This document shows, piece after piece, positions 17,054 to 25,735 of a stretch of 32,539 bases of DNA. Origin of the DNA: Nitratifractor sp. (lineage in GTDB: Bacteria; Campylobacterota; Campylobacteria; Campylobacterales; Sulfurovaceae); contig WFQO01000042.1 in NCBI GenBank assembly GCA_015486995.1, forward strand, positions 1 to 32,539, given 5' to 3'. The position numbers were made by a program, and so were the translations under genes. Numbering within the stretch: position 1 is the stretch's first letter; the number at the start of each line of letters is the position of its first letter. The notes beneath the pieces were generated by a model. That model saw nothing but the letters and a program-made list of their open reading frames with translations, ran no database searches and had not been told where the DNA came from.

Positions 17054-19240
17054 TTAGAGCGCGTCGATGATTTCGTTGAAGGTTTTGCTGGGGCGCATCG
17101 CCGCTTCAGCCCGAAGCTCGTCGGGATGGTAGTAACCTCCGATGTCTTGGGCTTTGCCTTCGGCGGAGAGCAGCTCTTCGAGGATCTTCTCTTCGTTTTT
17201 GGCCAGGGCGTCGGCGACGGGCGTGAACTCCTCGGCCAGGGCGGGATCGGCGGTCTGGGTGCTCAACGCCTCGGCCCAGTAGCGGGCCAGCCAGTAGTGG
17301 CTCGCTTTGTTGTCGGGCTCGCAGCACTTGCGGCTGGGGGCTTTGTCGTTGTCCAGGTAACCTTCGTTGGCTTTGTCGAGAGTCTCGGCCATCACGCCGA
17401 TCTTCTCGTCTTCACTTTTCATATACTCCATCCGCAGCGATTCGGCCAGAGCGAGGAATTCTCCCAGGCTGTCCCAGCGCAGGTGTCCCTCTTTGAGGAA
17501 CTGCTCGACGTGCTTGGGCGCCGAACCGCCGGCACCGGTCTCGAAGAGGCCTCCGCCGGCCAGCAGAGGAACGATGGAGAGCATCTTGGCCGAAGTGCCG
17601 AGCTCCAGGATCGGGTACATATCGGTCAGGTAGTCGCGCAGAACGTTTCCGGTGACGGAGATCGTGTTTTTGCCCGCACGCACCCGTTCGTTGGTGTAGT
17701 AGGTGGCAGTCTCGACATCCATAATCGGCAGCTCGAGACCGGTCGTATCGTGCTCTTTGAGGTATTTCTCGACCAATGTGATCATATTGGCGTCGTGGGC
17801 ACGCTTCTCGTCCAGCCAGAAGACGGCGGGGACTCCCTCGATGCGGGCACGCTCGACGGCCAGACGAACCCAGTCACGAATCGCTTCATCTTTGGCTCGG
17901 ACCATCCGCCAAATGTCCCCTTTTTCGACCTGATGCTCCATCAGGACGAGACCGTTTTCATCCACGACCTGCATCACACCGTCCTCGGCCACTTCGAAAG
18001 TAGTGGGGTGGGAGCCGTACTCTTCGGCTTTCTTGGCCATCAAGCCGACGTTGGCGACGCTCCCCATCGTCGTGACGTCGAACTGGCCGTTTTTCTTGCA
18101 GTCTTCCATCATCGCTTCGTAGAAACGGCCGTAGCTGCTATCGGGAATGACGGCCAGGGTTTCACGGGCGTTGCCGTCTTTGTCCCACTGCTTGCCCCCT
18201 TCGCGGATGACGACGGGCATCGAGGCGTCGACGATGACCAGGTTGGGCGCGTCGAGGTTGGTGATGAGCTTGTCGCTGTCGCTCATCGCCAGATCGGGCT
18301 TGCCGTTGAGAATGACCTCTTTGATGGCCGCTTCGATCTCTTCGCCCTTGTCGGAGTTTTTCAGCTTGTCGTAGAGGTCGCCCAGGCCGAGGTTGGGGTT
18401 GACGCCGATTTTTTCGAATTCATCGGCGTATTTCTCGAAGATGTCTTTGAAAAAGACTTGCACGGCGTGACCGAACATAATGGGATCGGAGATCTTCATC
18501 ATCGTCGCTTTGAGGTGCAACGACCAGATCAGATCCTTCTCTTTGGCCTCTTCGATGGTCTTGGCGTAGAACTCCCGCAGCGCTTTGGCGGACATAAAGG
18601 TTCCGTCGATCACCTCATCGGTTTCGGCCTCGACCTCTTTGATCGTTTGGCCGTTGAGCTGGATCTTCAGTGTTTGGGCTTTGGGGATGATGACCGACTT
18701 TTCGTTGCCGTAGAAGTCTCCTTTGCCGTTCATATGCGCGACCCGCGCTTTGCAATCCTTAGCAAAGGGCTTGAGGCGATGGGGATGCTCCTGGGCATAC
18801 TTCTTGACCGCTTTGGCGGCGCGGCGATCGGAGTTGCCCTCCCGCAGGACCGGGTTGACGGCGGAGCCGAGGCAGCCGGCGTATTTGGCCGCGATCTGCT
18901 TCTCTTCCTCGGTCTCCGGGTTTTCGGGGAAGTCGGGGATGTCGTAGCCCTGCTCCTGGAGCTCGGCGATGCACTCTTTGAGCTGAGTGACCGAAGCGGA
19001 AATGTTGGGGAGTTTGATGATGTTGGCTTCGGGGCGGTGGACCAGCTCGCCGAGCTTCGCCAATTCGTCCTCGGCCTTGCCCATCGTCGCCAGAACGCGT
19101 CCGGCCAGGGAAATGTCGCTCAGGCGGATATCGACGCCGGCTTTGGCGACGTAGTTGCGGACGACCGGCAGCAGCGAATAGGTGGCCAGCGCGGGCGCCT
19201 CGTCGATCTTGGACCATACGATGGTGGGTTTAGAGCTCAT
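17054..19240 (-). CDS. icd: Monomeric-type NADP-dependent isocitrate dehydrogenase
   Basis: 728 aa; [81 protein letters not shown]. Confidence 0.96.
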   Translation of the reverse strand: MSSKPTIVWSKIDEAPALATYSLLPVVRNYVAKAGVDIRLSDISLAGRVLATMGKAEDELAKLGELVHRPEANIIKLPNISASVTQLKECIAELQEQGYDIPDFPENPETEEEKQIAAKYAGCLGSAVNPVLREGNSDRRAAKAVKKYAQEHPHRLKPFAKDCKARVAHMNGKGDFYGNEKSVIIPKAQTLKIQLNGQTIKEVEAETDEVIDGTFMSAKALREFYAKTIEEAKEKDLIWSLHLKATMMKISDPIMFGHAVQVFFKDIFEKYADEFEKIGVNPNLGLGDLYDKLKNSDKGEEIEAAIKEVILNGKPDLAMSDSDKLITNLDAPNLVIVDASMPVVIREGGKQWDKDGNARETLAVIPDSSYGRFYEAMMEDCKKNGQFDVTTMGSVANVGLMAKKAEEYGSHPTTFEVAEDGVMQVVDENGLVLMEHQVEKGDIWRMVRAKDEAIRDWVRLAVERARIEGVPAVFWLDEKRAHDANMITLVEKYLKEHDTTGLELPIMDVETATYYTNERVRAGKNTISVTGNVLRDYLTDMYPILELGTSAKMLSIVPLLAGGGLFETGAGGSAPKHVEQFLKEGHLRWDSLGEFLALAESLRMEYMKSEDEKIGVMAETLDKANEGYLDNDKAPSRKCCEPDNKASHYWLARYWAEALSTQTADPALAEEFTPVADALAKNEEKILEELLSAEGKAQDIGGYYHPDELRAEAAMRPSKTFNEIIDAL

Positions 19241-19381
19241 AGAGTTCTCCTGTTTTGGATTGATTTTGATGGCTCTATTATATCGGTGCGGCCGGGAGGG
19301 AAGGTTAATGTGCCGCCCTGCAAGCGGCGGAAAGGGAGGAGTGTTTCATAACGCTACATTCACAGGTTCACTCCCGAATAT

Positions 19382-22300
19382 TCAACTCGCTTCGCGGATC
19401 TCTTCGGGGGTGATCCCCAGATTTTTTGCTTCCTGAAGTATCATCTCGCTGACGTGCAGACGCGATTCGATCACCACGTCGGCGAGTTTGGTCCGGATCC
19501 GCAACTGCAGCGGTCGGGGACCGGGGCAGCGCTCCGCCAGACAGTAGAGCTCTTCGACGATTTTGGGGTCGGGCATCAGATCCAAAGCCAGGATCACGGG
19601 GGGCTGTTCCTCCGGGGCTTCGGTGTGTTTGGCCTCTTTTTTGATTTTGACCTTCTCTTTGCGTGCCTCTTTGAGAGTTTCGATCTTGAGGATATTCATC
19701 CGGGTGTAGTCACCGTCTTTGGTCACTTTGACCTTGAAAGCGATCGGTTTGGAGAGGTCGAACTCCTCTTCGAGCTCCTTGAGCCGGTCGGCGAAGAGCA
19801 TCAGCTCGATGTTTCCGTGGAGATCGAGGATATTGGCGATGCCGAATTTGTTCCCTTTCTTGGAGATCTTTTCGGTGATCTCTTCGATCTTGCCGATGAG
19901 CAACGCCTGCGATCCGTCGGCCAGTTCGTCGATTTCGGAGCTGAGGGTGTAGTTGATCTGCGCGAGCTCCTCGCGGTATTTGTCCAGAGGGTGACCCGAA
20001 ACGTAGAACCCCAGAGTCTCTTTTTCAAATTCCAGGATTTGCATCCCCTCGAACTCCGGCATCTGCTCCAGCGTCAACTCCACGTGCGTCATCTCTTCCC
20101 CGCCGCCGAAGAGGGAGTTTTCGGCCATTTTTTTGGCCTGGGCCGCCTTGCCCGCGGCTTCGACGATCGCCTCCACCTGACTCAGCATCGCCCGCCGGCT
20201 GTAGCCGAAGCCGTCGAGGGCACCGGCTTTGATGAAAGATTCGATCACTTTCTTGTTCACTTTGGAGGTGTCGATCCGGGAGACGAAATCGCTCAAATCT
20301 TTGAACGGCCCCTCTTCCCGGGCGGCGAGAATCGAGCGGATCGCCACATCTCCGGCCCCCTTGATTCCCCCCAGCCCGAACAGAATCGTCGGTTTGCCCT
20401 CGATCTCGTCGGCGACGAAGGCCAGGTCGGAGCGGTTGACGTCGGGGGGCAGCAGATCGATCCCCATATGCTTGACGGCATCGACGTAGCGGACGACTTT
20501 GGTGGTATTGTCCTTCTCCAGAGTGAGCTGCGCCGCCATAAACTCGGTAGGGTAGTAGCACTTGAGGTAGGAGGTGTAGAAGGTGACCATCGCGTAGGCG
20601 GCGGAGTGGGATTTGTTGAAGCCGTAGCCGGCAAATTTGACGATCAGGTCGAAGAGCTCGGCGGCCTTGGCCGGGTCGAAGCCCTTTTTGGCCGCTCCTT
20701 CGGCGAACTCCCCTTTGAGCTTGTCCATCTCCTCTTTGATCTTTTTCCCCATCGCCCGGCGGACTAGGTCGGCGCCGCCCAGGGAGAAGCCTCCGATGGT
20801 TTGGACGATCTGCATCACCTGCTCCTGATAGACGATGACCCCGTAGGTGGGTTTGAGGATCGGCTCCAGTTCGGGAAACATATAGGTGATCTCGGCCCGG
20901 CCGTGCTTGCGCTCGACGAAGTCGTCGAGCATCCCGGATTCCATCGGCCCCGGGCGGTAGAGAGCCAGCATCGCGATGATATCTTCGAAGGTGCTGGGTT
21001 TGAGCTTTTTGGCCAGATCCTGCATCCCCGCCGATTCGATCTGAAAAAGCCCCAGCGTGTTGCCGGTGGCGATGTAATCGTAAACTTTGGGATCGTTGAT
21101 ATCGACCTTTTTGAAGTCGATGCGCTTGCCGTGGCGCTTCTCGATCAGCTGCAACGCCTCTTCGATGACGGTCAGGGTCTTGAGCCCGAGGAAGTCGAAT
21201 TTGATGAGATCCACATCCTCGACGTATTTGCCGCTGTACTGCGTCGCCAGGGTCTCCTGACCGCTGGGTTTGAAGAGGGGAGTCTTCTCCCAGAGGGGTT
21301 CGTTGGAGATGACGACCCCCGCGGCGTGGGTCCCGGCGTTGCGGTTGAGCCCCTCGAGGGCCAGGGCGTAGCGCCAGACCGTGGCCGCCTCGGGATCGCT
21401 CTCGACGAGCTCCTTGATCTTGGGCTCTTTTTCGTAGGCTTTTTTGAGGGTGATACCCAGTTCGTCGGGGATCAGTTTGGCGAACGCGTCGGCCTTGGCG
21501 TAGCTCATCCCCATCACCCGCGCGACGTCCCGAATGACCCCCTTGGCGAGGAGTTTGCCGAAGGTGATGATCTGCGCGACGTTGACCCGGCCGTATTTGT
21601 CCACCACGTAGTCGATGATCTCCTGGCGGCGGCTCTGGCAAAAGTCCATATCGATATCGGGCATGCTCACGCGCTCCGGGTTGAGGAACCGCTCGAAGAG
21701 CAGGCCGTAGGGCATCGGATCGATGTCGGTGATCTGCAAAGAGTAAGCCACCAGGCTCCCCGCCGCCGACCCCCGGCCCGGGCCGACGGGGATCCCCATC
21801 TCCTTGGCCGCCCGGACGAAGTCCCAGACGATCAGCATATAGCCGGGGAATTTCATCGAGTTGATGATGCCGATCTCGGTCTCGAGACGCTCTTTGTACT
21901 CGGCGTGTTTTTCTTCGGGAACGTGCTCCAGACGTTGGGTCAAGCCCTTACGGGCCTCGTACTCGAAGAGGACGATGTCGTTGGCCAGGGAGTACTCCTG
22001 CTCCGGTTCAGGCAGCTCCAGGCCCGCCAGCGCCGCCCGCTCCCGGGTAAATTTGAAGTTGGGGGGCGTGGGGTTGCCCAGTTTGATCTCGAGGTTGCAT
22101 TTGTCGACGATCTCCTGGGTATTCTCCAGGGCTTCGGGAATGTCGACAAAGAGCCGGGCGATCTCTTCGGGGGATTTGACGTAGAATTCGTGCACCGAGT
22201 GGCGGAGGCGGTCGGGATCGTTGTACTCTTTGTTCATCGCGATGCACATAAAGGCTTCGTGGGCATCGGCGTCTTCGGGATGGGTGTAGTGGGTGTCGTT

Positions 22301-22939
22301 GGTGGCGACGATCTTGATCCCGGTCTCCAGAGAGAGGCGGATGATCTGCTCGTCGATGCGCTGCTGATCTCCGATGCCGTGGCGCATCAACTCCAGATAG
22401 AAATCTTCCCCGAAGATCTCCTTGTACTCCAGGGCGATTTTCTTGGCCTCTTCGTACCCTTTGGCACCGAATTTGACGTTACGTTCGCTGAGATTGAGCT
22501 GCCAGTTGACCTCTCCCTGGAGGCAGGCCGAGGTGCAGATGAGCCCTTCGCTGTGCTCTCTTAGGAGCTTTTTGTTGATCCGGGGATAGTAGTAGAAACC
22601 GTGCAGATAAGCCTGGGAGCTGAGATACATCAGGTTTTTATAACCGATCTCATTTTTGGCGAAGAGGCAGAGGTGGAAACGCTGACGGGTCGATTTGTCT
22701 CCGAGATCTTCGCTGTTGTGCAGATAGGCTTCCATCCCGATGATCGGTTTGATCCCCTCTTTGCGCATCGTGTTGTAGAAGTCGATGGTTCCGAACATAT
22801 TGCCGTGATCGGTCATCGCCACCGCATCCATCCCGAGCTCTTTGACCTTTTTGGCCAGGGCTTTGATCTTGTTGGCCCCGTCGAGCAGGGAGTATTCGGT
22901 ATGCAGATGCAAATGGGTAAAGCGGGGTTTTTCGGACAT
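19382..22939 (-). CDS. dnaE: DNA polymerase III subunit alpha
   Basis: MSEKPRFTHLHLHTEYSLLDGANKI (PHP), GPGRGSAAGSLVAYSLQITDIDPMPYGLLFERFLNPERVSMPDIDMDFC. Start at 22939 with AAAGAGGT RBS. Confidence 0.97.
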   Translation of the reverse strand: MSEKPRFTHLHLHTEYSLLDGANKIKALAKKVKELGMDAVAMTDHGNMFGTIDFYNTMRKEGIKPIIGMEAYLHNSEDLGDKSTRQRFHLCLFAKNEIGYKNLMYLSSQAYLHGFYYYPRINKKLLREHSEGLICTSACLQGEVNWQLNLSERNVKFGAKGYEEAKKIALEYKEIFGEDFYLELMRHGIGDQQRIDEQIIRLSLETGIKIVATNDTHYTHPEDADAHEAFMCIAMNKEYNDPDRLRHSVHEFYVKSPEEIARLFVDIPEALENTQEIVDKCNLEIKLGNPTPPNFKFTRERAALAGLELPEPEQEYSLANDIVLFEYEARKGLTQRLEHVPEEKHAEYKERLETEIGIINSMKFPGYMLIVWDFVRAAKEMGIPVGPGRGSAAGSLVAYSLQITDIDPMPYGLLFERFLNPERVSMPDIDMDFCQSRRQEIIDYVVDKYGRVNVAQIITFGKLLAKGVIRDVARVMGMSYAKADAFAKLIPDELGITLKKAYEKEPKIKELVESDPEAATVWRYALALEGLNRNAGTHAAGVVISNEPLWEKTPLFKPSGQETLATQYSGKYVEDVDLIKFDFLGLKTLTVIEEALQLIEKRHGKRIDFKKVDINDPKVYDYIATGNTLGLFQIESAGMQDLAKKLKPSTFEDIIAMLALYRPGPMESGMLDDFVERKHGRAEITYMFPELEPILKPTYGVIVYQEQVMQIVQTIGGFSLGGADLVRRAMGKKIKEEMDKLKGEFAEGAAKKGFDPAKAAELFDLIVKFAGYGFNKSHSAAYAMVTFYTSYLKCYYPTEFMAAQLTLEKDNTTKVVRYVDAVKHMGIDLLPPDVNRSDLAFVADEIEGKPTILFGLGGIKGAGDVAIRSILAAREEGPFKDLSDFVSRIDTSKVNKKVIESFIKAGALDGFGYSRRAMLSQVEAIVEAAGKAAQAKKMAENSLFGGGEEMTHVELTLEQMPEFEGMQILEFEKETLGFYVSGHPLDKYREELAQINYTLSSEIDELADGSQALLIGKIEEITEKISKKGNKFGIANILDLHGNIELMLFADRLKELEEEFDLSKPIAFKVKVTKDGDYTRMNILKIETLKEARKEKVKIKKEAKHTEAPEEQPPVILALDLMPDPKIVEELYCLAERCPGPRPLQLRIRTKLADVVIESRLHVSEMILQEAKNLGITPEEIREAS

Positions 22940-23065
22940 AGATACCTCTTTCGATTCTATAAGGGAAATGACTATATCCAAGGGGGACTGAAAAGGGAAT
23001 TATATCGTCAGAAGTCGCAGGCGAGGAAACACAATCCGAAATTCCTCATTTTTAAGTAATTACAT

Positions 23066-23071
23066 TATAAT
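23066..23071 (+). promoter_or_regulatory. Putative -10 element (TATAAT) for the mazEF-like pair
   Basis: TATAAT 19 nt before ATG 23090, with an AAAGGAGG RBS between. Confidence 0.45.
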
Positions 23072-23089
23072 AACAAAAAGGAGGATGCT

Positions 23090-23350
23090 ATGTCGATGCT
23101 CATCAAAATCGGAAATTCACAAGGAATCCGTATCCCAAAACCGATCATCAAGCAAGCGAAGCTCGAAGGTACAGAGATCGAATTCGAAGTAACGGAGAAA
23201 GGGCTACTCCTCAAACCGATCCATAAGCGACCCCGAGAAGATTGGAAAGAGAACATTCACGAGATACTTCAGGCGAAACGGGAAGGGAAGGACGAAGGAA
23301 TCCTGGAAGAGCTGCTCAACGATGACGATCTCGAAATATGGGAGTGGTAA
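23090..23350 (+). CDS. mazE: MazE/AbrB-family antitoxin
   Basis: 86 aa; MSMLIKIGNSQGIRIPKPIIKQAKLEGTEIEFEVTEKGLLLKP. Confidence 0.85.
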   Translation: MSMLIKIGNSQGIRIPKPIIKQAKLEGTEIEFEVTEKGLLLKPIHKRPREDWKENIHEILQAKREGKDEGILEELLNDDDLEIWEW

Positions 23351-23670
23351 TGCGGATCCGACGCTTCGAGATCTATCTGGTTACCCTAAACCCCACTGTC
23401 GGATCGGAGATACGCAAAACCCGTCCCTGTATCGTCATCTCCCCCGATGAGATGAATGTCCTCAAAACTGTCATCATCGCCCCCTTGAGCAGCAAAGGGT
23501 TCGATTTCATTTTTCGCCCGAAAATCCGATTTCAGGAGAAGGAGGGGCTGATCCTTCTCGATCAGATCCGAGCCGTCGACAAAAGCCGACTCGTCAAAAA
23601 GCTCGGAAACGTTCCTGAAGAAAAAGCGCGGGAAATATCCGAAACTCTGGTAGAAATGTTCAGCTTTTGA
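23350..23670 (+). CDS. mazF: MazF/PemK-family mRNA interferase toxin
   Basis: MRIRRFEIYLVTLNPTVGSEIRKTRPCIVISPDEMN...LLDQIRAVDKSRLVKKLG; TAATG overlap with the antitoxin stop. Confidence 0.88.
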   Translation: MRIRRFEIYLVTLNPTVGSEIRKTRPCIVISPDEMNVLKTVIIAPLSSKGFDFIFRPKIRFQEKEGLILLDQIRAVDKSRLVKKLGNVPEEKAREISETLVEMFSF

Positions 23671-24181
23671 CTGTGTCGAGCTTCTCCAGAAACTCCAGCA
23701 AGCCTTCGATGATCCTGTCCGGACTCGGCGGGCAGCCGGGGATGTGATGGGTGATCGGCAGATGCTCGGCAGCGGGGGCCTCGATGGCGAAGGTTCGGGT
23801 AAAGGGGGCCTCCATCACCGGGCAATCTCCCAGGGTAATGCACCATTTGGGTTCGGGGATCTGTTCCCAGGCGTCCAAGACGTGGGGCAGCATATTGAAA
23901 GTGAGCACCCCGCTGAGCAGCATCACGTCCGCATGCCGGGGTGAAGCGACGAAGCGAATCCCCAGCCGTTCCAGATCGTAGTAGGGATTGCTCAGGGCGT
24001 TGCACTCCGCTTCGCAGGCGTTGCAGCTGCCGCTGTCCACCATCCGGATCGCCAAGGAGCCGGCGAAATGCTTCGCGATCCCTTTCTTCAGCCGTTTGCG
24101 CAACACTTTCATCCGTTCATCAAATTCCGGCCGCTCGGTCAAAACTCCCGTGCGAAAACGCTTTTGCCAATAGGTCAGCAT
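23660..24181 (-). CDS. HyfI/NuoB-like [4Fe-4S] small subunit of the Ehr-like complex
   Basis: CNACEAECNALSNPYYDLERLGIRFVASPRHADVMLLSGVLT...LGDCPVMEAPF...IPGCPPSPDRII. Start MLTYW at 24181. Confidence 0.88.
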   Translation of the reverse strand: MLTYWQKRFRTGVLTERPEFDERMKVLRKRLKKGIAKHFAGSLAIRMVDSGSCNACEAECNALSNPYYDLERLGIRFVASPRHADVMLLSGVLTFNMLPHVLDAWEQIPEPKWCITLGDCPVMEAPFTRTFAIEAPAAEHLPITHHIPGCPPSPDRIIEGLLEFLEKLDTVKS

Positions 24182-24276
24182 AAAAATCCTCTCATCCTTC
24201 GTCGTCGGTATACGTTCAAGTCTTACTCTCTCGCTCCAAAGAGATCGCCGCGAAGCGACACCATCCAAAACCCATC

Positions 24277-24297
24277 ACTCCTCACTCCTCACTCTTA
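24277..24297. repeat. Heptanucleotide tandem repeat (ACTCCTC)x2 plus degenerate third copy
   Basis: ACTCCTC ACTCCTC ACTCTTA, reaching the HyfG-like stop codon; preceded by ATCCAAA ACCCATC in the same 7-nt phase. Confidence 0.65.
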
Positions 24298-25686
24298 AAG
24301 GTCGTTCCCCGCATAGCTCAAATCACAGCTCTTGTTGATCAGGGGGAAGTCGGCGATGATGTTGCCGGGCATCATCCGATGCAACGCCTGCCAGTTGACG
24401 AAACTGGGGTCTCGGAAGAAAAAACGCCGGATTCTGCCCTCCTCCATTTCGACGGCGAGGTAAAGTTCGCCCAGGGAACTCTCGACGAAACTCTCGAAAG
24501 CCCCCTCCCCTTTTTCGGTGAAGACGAAAGGCGCTTCGGAACACAGAGGCACGAAGCGTTCCATCAATTCGAGGGAATGTCTGAGTTCCGCGATGCGGAC
24601 TTTGAAGCGGGCGGCCACGTCACCGCTCTCTTCGCTTTGGATCGCAAAACCGTTGTGCGTGTAGAGCGCTTCAGAGGCCCGAACGTCGAGCGCGACTCCG
24701 CTGGCGCGAGCGACGACACCGACACAGCCGTAGCGAAGGGCATCGGAACGCGGCAGGATTCCCGTCGTATCCATCCGGTCCCAAAGCGAGGGGATCCCCA
24801 CGATCCAGTTTTCGAACCAGTCGATCGCTTCGCGCATCCCGGCAATCCGGCGCAAAATCTGATCCGGATTCCACGGGCGGGGTTTAGAAGCGATGGCATC
24901 GAAAGCGAAACGGTGCCCCGTCAGCTCCGCCATCCACCGTCGAACCTCTTCGGCCCGGGCTGAGGCGTATGCCAGCGCCGCGGCGAAACCCGCATCGTTG
25001 GGGATGAAGCCCAAGTCGGTCCAGTGGTGCGCCAGACGCTCCGACTCCAGGAGCAGTGCCCGACGGGCCGCGATCCCGGTCTCGGCTTCTTCTCCCGCCG
25101 CCGCTTCGGCGATGCGCGCCAAAGCGATCTGGGCGGCGACACTCTCGTTTCCGCTGATGCGGGCGACAACGGGAGCCGCTTCGGCGAGGGTTTTGCCCTC
25201 GAGCATCTTTTCGATGCCGCGGTATTTGTAGAAATGGCGAACCTCCTGGTGGAGCATATCTTCTCCCGCCTGGGAAAACTGGAAATGCCCCGGCTCGATG
25301 ATCCCGGCGTGGATCGGCCCGACGGCGACTTCGAAGACGCCGTCCCCGCCGATCGCTTCGTAACGGTAGGGACGGTAATCGGAGAGCTCCAGCACCGTGT
25401 GCACATCGAAATCCCGGCGCATCGGATGCAGGTCCCGCGGCCAGCGTTCGTGATGCAGTAGCGGCCGCTGATCGAAGGCCCCCTCGAAGCGGATCCCGAA
25501 ATCGTCCCGAATCTTCCGTTCGAACCAAATCGCCGCGGGATAGCGAGGCATAATACTGGCCGCCCGGGGATCCTCTTTGCTCACCCGCTCCCGAATCGTC
25601 CCGTCGTCGAAGCGAGTGATCAGTTCGAAATCCTCTCCCCGATCCACCGCATAGCGGGCGATGAGGCGTTTTTTACTTTCATTCAT
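24295..25686 (-). CDS. HyfG/HycE-like large subunit (NuoC-NuoD-like fusion) lacking [NiFe] ligand cysteines
   Basis: NuoC-like FERKIRDDFGIRFEGAFDQRPLLHHERWPRDLHPMRRDF, NuoD/HycE-like VAVGPIHAGIIEPGHFQFSQAGEDMLHQEVRHFYKYRGIEK. ATG at 25686 with GAGAGG RBS preferred over TTG at 25704. Confidence 0.88.
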   Translation of the reverse strand: MNESKKRLIARYAVDRGEDFELITRFDDGTIRERVSKEDPRAASIMPRYPAAIWFERKIRDDFGIRFEGAFDQRPLLHHERWPRDLHPMRRDFDVHTVLELSDYRPYRYEAIGGDGVFEVAVGPIHAGIIEPGHFQFSQAGEDMLHQEVRHFYKYRGIEKMLEGKTLAEAAPVVARISGNESVAAQIALARIAEAAAGEEAETGIAARRALLLESERLAHHWTDLGFIPNDAGFAAALAYASARAEEVRRWMAELTGHRFAFDAIASKPRPWNPDQILRRIAGMREAIDWFENWIVGIPSLWDRMDTTGILPRSDALRYGCVGVVARASGVALDVRASEALYTHNGFAIQSEESGDVAARFKVRIAELRHSLELMERFVPLCSEAPFVFTEKGEGAFESFVESSLGELYLAVEMEEGRIRRFFFRDPSFVNWQALHRMMPGNIIADFPLINKSCDLSYAGNDL

Positions 25687-25699
25687 CGGCAACCTCTCA

Positions 25700-25727
25700 T
25701 CCAAAATCCAAAATCCAAAATCCTGAA
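25700..25727. repeat. Heptanucleotide tandem repeat (TCCAAAA)x3 plus degenerate TCCTGAA
   Basis: Same heptamer as 14299-14326 in opposite orientation, in the gap between the HyfF- and HyfG-like genes. Confidence 0.85.
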
Positions 25728-25735
25728 TCCCCCCT

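Noticed and set aside
17126-19351. 741-aa plus-strand ORF antisense to icd (and similar long ORFs at 505-2670, 4778-6694, 10622-12136, 20801-22564)
   Set aside because: Each lies antisense to a clearly recognisable conserved gene; composition is the low-complexity V/D/G/F-rich pattern expected from reading the opposite strand of GC-rich coding DNA, and no family motifs are present.
24295-25686. Group 4 [NiFe] hydrogenase annotation for the Hyf-like operon
   Set aside because: Neither CxxC ligand pair is present in the large subunit, so a functional NiFe site is not expected.
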